The notes under the pieces: generated by a model | Databases searched by the model: none | Seen by the model: the letters and a program-made list of their open reading frames with translations, nothing else | What the model was told of the DNA's origin: nothing | Origin: Sporosarcina sp. FSL K6-1508 | GTDB taxonomy: Bacteria > Bacillota > Bacilli > Bacillales_A > Planococcaceae | Direction: 5' to 3' | DNA length: 64,000 nt | Assembly: GCF_038007465.1 (NCBI RefSeq) | Contig: NZ_JBBOXF010000001.1 | Location: 643,501 to 707,500 of the forward strand | Shown: positions 59,419 through 64,000 of the stretch, piece after piece | Numbering within the stretch: position 1 is the first letter of the stretch | Layout: each line of letters opens with the position of its first letter | Translations under genes and position numbers: made by a program

Positions 59419-60242
59419 GTTATGCGACTCCTTTTTCTTCCGGATGACTTCCGCCATTCCGCATTTAATAAACCCGACAGTAAAATAATAACCGCCGTCA
59501 AATAAAACCAGATAACAAGCAGGATAATACCTGACAATTGTCCATACAAACGAGTATAGTCAACATTCGATACATAGCGCCCGAACACAAGCGAAAACAG
59601 CTGCCAACCGAGAGCAGAAAAAATAGCTCCTGGTAGTGCTTCCTTGAACTTCATCTTACCTGTTGGCACAATTTTATAAAACAATAGGAAGAATAAAAAC
59701 AGAAACAACGTCCCCAAGCTCCATTTTACATTCGGCCAAACATAAAACCAACCTTGCCATTCTTCAATCGTATCGTAATAAGTAACGACTCTATATAAAG
59801 CCTTTTCGATAATTGGAAGAAACAATGATAGCGGAATGACCAACATAAAAATAAGTGTCACTCCTAAATCACGTATAAGTACTTTCAAAAATGCATAACG
59901 ACGTACATAGCCGTTCGCCAAATCCAGTGATCGGGCAAGCGACTGGACTGCCATCGAAGTGATCCAAAACGCTACTGCAAGGCTTGCATATAGCACTTTA
60001 CCATGCCCCTTACTAAGAACAGCTTGAACATTCTCTTCTATTACATTGAACGTCTCGTCAGGCGTGAAAGGTCTAAGAAAGGTAAGTAGCATCTCCTCAT
60101 TAACCGGAAATAAACTAAGCAAAGAAAGAATGAAAAGGAAAAACGGAAATATCGATAATAGAAGGTAATACGCGGTCTGCGCTGCCTGGTCAAAAAAACG
60201 TTCATTGAAAAAGCGGACCACTACGTTTTTAACAATTCTCAT
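59415..60242 (-). CDS. YihY/BrkB-family inner membrane protein
   Basis: A 275-residue protein starting at ATG 60242 (GGAGAGGGAGG). Six membrane segments and the family marks QAAQTAYYLLLSIFPFFLFILSLLSLFP, WITSMAVQSLARSLDLANGY, FKEALPGAIFSALGWQLFSLVFGRYV and YGQLSGIILLVIWFYLTAVIILLSG. Function not settled (often listed as virulence factor BrkB). Overlaps the response regulator start. Confidence 0.92.
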   Translation of the reverse strand: MRIVKNVVVRFFNERFFDQAAQTAYYLLLSIFPFFLFILSLLSLFPVNEEMLLTFLRPFTPDETFNVIEENVQAVLSKGHGKVLYASLAVAFWITSMAVQSLARSLDLANGYVRRYAFLKVLIRDLGVTLIFMLVIPLSLFLPIIEKALYRVVTYYDTIEEWQGWFYVWPNVKWSLGTLFLFLFFLLFYKIVPTGKMKFKEALPGAIFSALGWQLFSLVFGRYVSNVDYTRLYGQLSGIILLVIWFYLTAVIILLSGLLNAEWRKSSGRKRSRIT

Positions 60243-60344
60243 TTTTTTGCCTCCCTCTCCAATATACCCTATTCTGAACAAAGCAATAGGATTACTTAAT
60301 TGAACAAATGTATTTTGCTGTGGATTAAACGTATTATCAAGACG

Positions 60345-60804
60345 AAAGACCATAACACAATTGCAGACCAATCATATAAACTGGATGACCGCTCATAACT
60401 CATTGTAAACCGATCATATAATCAGGGTGACCGCTCATATCGCATTGCAGACCAATCATATAATCAGGATGACCGCTCATATCGCATTGCAGAACGATCA
60501 TATAACCAGGGTGACCGCTCATATCGCATTGCAGAACGATCATATAAACAGGATGACCGCTCATAAGTCATTGTAGACCGATCATATAATCAGGGTGACC
60601 GCTCCTAACTCATCGCAGGCCGATCATATATCCAGGATGACCGCTCATATCGTATTGCAGACCAATCATATAATCAGGGTGACCGCTCCTAACTCATTGT
60701 AGACCGATCATATAATCAGGGTGACCGCTCATATCGCATTACAGACCAATCATATAATCAGGGTGACCGCTCCTATCGCATTGCAGAACGATCATATAAC
60801 CAAT
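60345..60804. repeat. 42-bp tandem repeat array built of two 21-bp halves
   Basis: GACCGCTC recurs exactly every 42 bp at 60387, 60429, 60471, 60513, 60555, 60597, 60639, 60681, 60723 and 60765, with partial units at each end. Each unit is GACCGCTCATAT plus nine bases, then GACCGATCATAT (or GACCAATC/GAACGATC) plus nine bases. So the basic period is 21 bp. Variants are scattered. It lies between the yihY operon and the rRNA terminators. Confidence 0.95.
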
Positions 60805-60808
60805 TAAA

Positions 60809-60858
60809 CATAAAGAAGAAAAACCATTGCTGATGAGCAATGGTTTTTCTTCTTTATG
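60809..60858. terminator. Perfect 23-bp hairpin
   Basis: Arms 60809-60831 and 60836-60858 are exactly complementary with a GATG loop. The arms carry A5/T5 runs. It is a second stop for the rRNA transcript. Confidence 0.8.
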
Positions 60859-60913
60859 TTCTTGCTCTCTCTCACTTTCACCAGAGTTGTGTGAGTAAAA
60901 CAGTTAGATAACG

Positions 60914-60944
60914 AAAAACGAGAGGATTCAAAAGAATCCTCTCG
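60914..60944 (-). terminator. rRNA operon terminator
   Basis: CGAGAGGATTC / GAATCCTCTCG with a TTTT loop, followed on the minus strand by TTTTTCG, 18 bases after 5S rRNA. Confidence 0.88.
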
Positions 60945-60962
60945 TTTTATATAAACCATGGT

Positions 60963-61078
<116 letters not shown>

Positions 61079-61162
61079 CTCTATTGAGCTTGTTCGCTCA
61101 AAACTGAATAAAACAGACATTGTGCTACACAGAATCAGGGTAATCAAGCCCTTTTCAAAATT

Positions 61163-64000
<2,838 letters not shown>

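Noticed and set aside
60345..60804. CRISPR array
   Set aside because: Both halves of every unit are conserved and there are no unique spacers; no cas genes are near. It is a plain tandem repeat.

Overview
This window is low-GC Gram-positive DNA (Bacillota, order Bacillales). The supports are strong GGAGG-type ribosome binding sites, frequent TTG and GTG starts, a T-box leader, BirA- and FadR-type operators, OmpR two-component systems and YhfT/YhfS/BioY homologues in the Bacillus arrangement. Gene content and the dispersed GC-rich palindromes fit a Planococcaceae-like genome (Sporosarcina and relatives). That placement is an inference; the rRNA at the right end could settle it. No prophage, CRISPR array or tRNA gene was seen.

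Layout. 0-2.3 kb: a methyltransferase cut by the window edge, then an ECF sigma factor with its DUF4179 partner. 2.4-5.8 kb: a FadR-type regulator facing a glycolate/D-lactate dehydrogenase (GlcD type) and a BASS transporter, with an operator at the promoter. 5.8-9.1 kb: a teichoic-acid-type glycerophosphotransferase, then a sucrose-phosphate-synthase-like glycosyltransferase overlapping a sucrose-phosphatase-like HAD enzyme. 9.2-17.1 kb: housekeeping genes (AlaX-type editing protein, purine nucleoside phosphorylase, SDR, TauE/SafE transporter, T-box-controlled prolyl-tRNA synthetase, nitroreductase). 17.3-22.4 kb: a MarR-controlled quinone/aromatic detoxification operon and a 14-TM multidrug exporter with a possible attenuator leader. 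22.6-24.1 kb: very small ORFs with strong ribosome binding sites and a LysR fragment. 24.1-26.0 kb: a Vps4-like AAA ATPase paired with a membrane-anchored TPR protein. 26.0-27.5 kb: a repeat field. 27.7-33.2 kb: YiaAB protein, small alarmone synthetase, DUF2975/XRE pair, DUF817 protein and a KatX-like catalase.

33.3-52.8 kb is the plastic part. The 5' end of topB (topoisomerase III) occurs three times: an old fragment at 33.3 kb, a nearly identical truncated copy at 40.4-40.8 kb, and the intact gene at 50.6 kb. Between the copies lie an NAD-salvage block (pncA, pncB, nadD and an NrtR-type Nudix regulator sharing an AATTAAC-N12-GTTAATT operator), two decayed sensor kinases, a channel-like protein without the usual K+ filter, MazG, LOG and M23 genes, an IS256-family element inserted in a small HTH gene, and a two-component/ABC-transporter cluster of the peptide-antibiotic-resistance type.

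52.8-57.3 kb: a BirA-box-controlled operon of bioY, yhfT-like ligase, yhfS-like thiolase and two MaoC-fold proteins. 57.4-60.2 kb: yihY and a PhoPR-like two-component system with overlapping ends. 60.3-60.8 kb: a 42-bp tandem array. 60.9-64 kb: 5S rRNA and most of 23S rRNA, reading leftwards.

The most interesting items are the AAA/TPR pair, the repeated topB 5' ends, the micro-ORF cluster, the 42-bp array, the reconstructable IS insertion with its target duplication, and two genes that seem to start at ATT.
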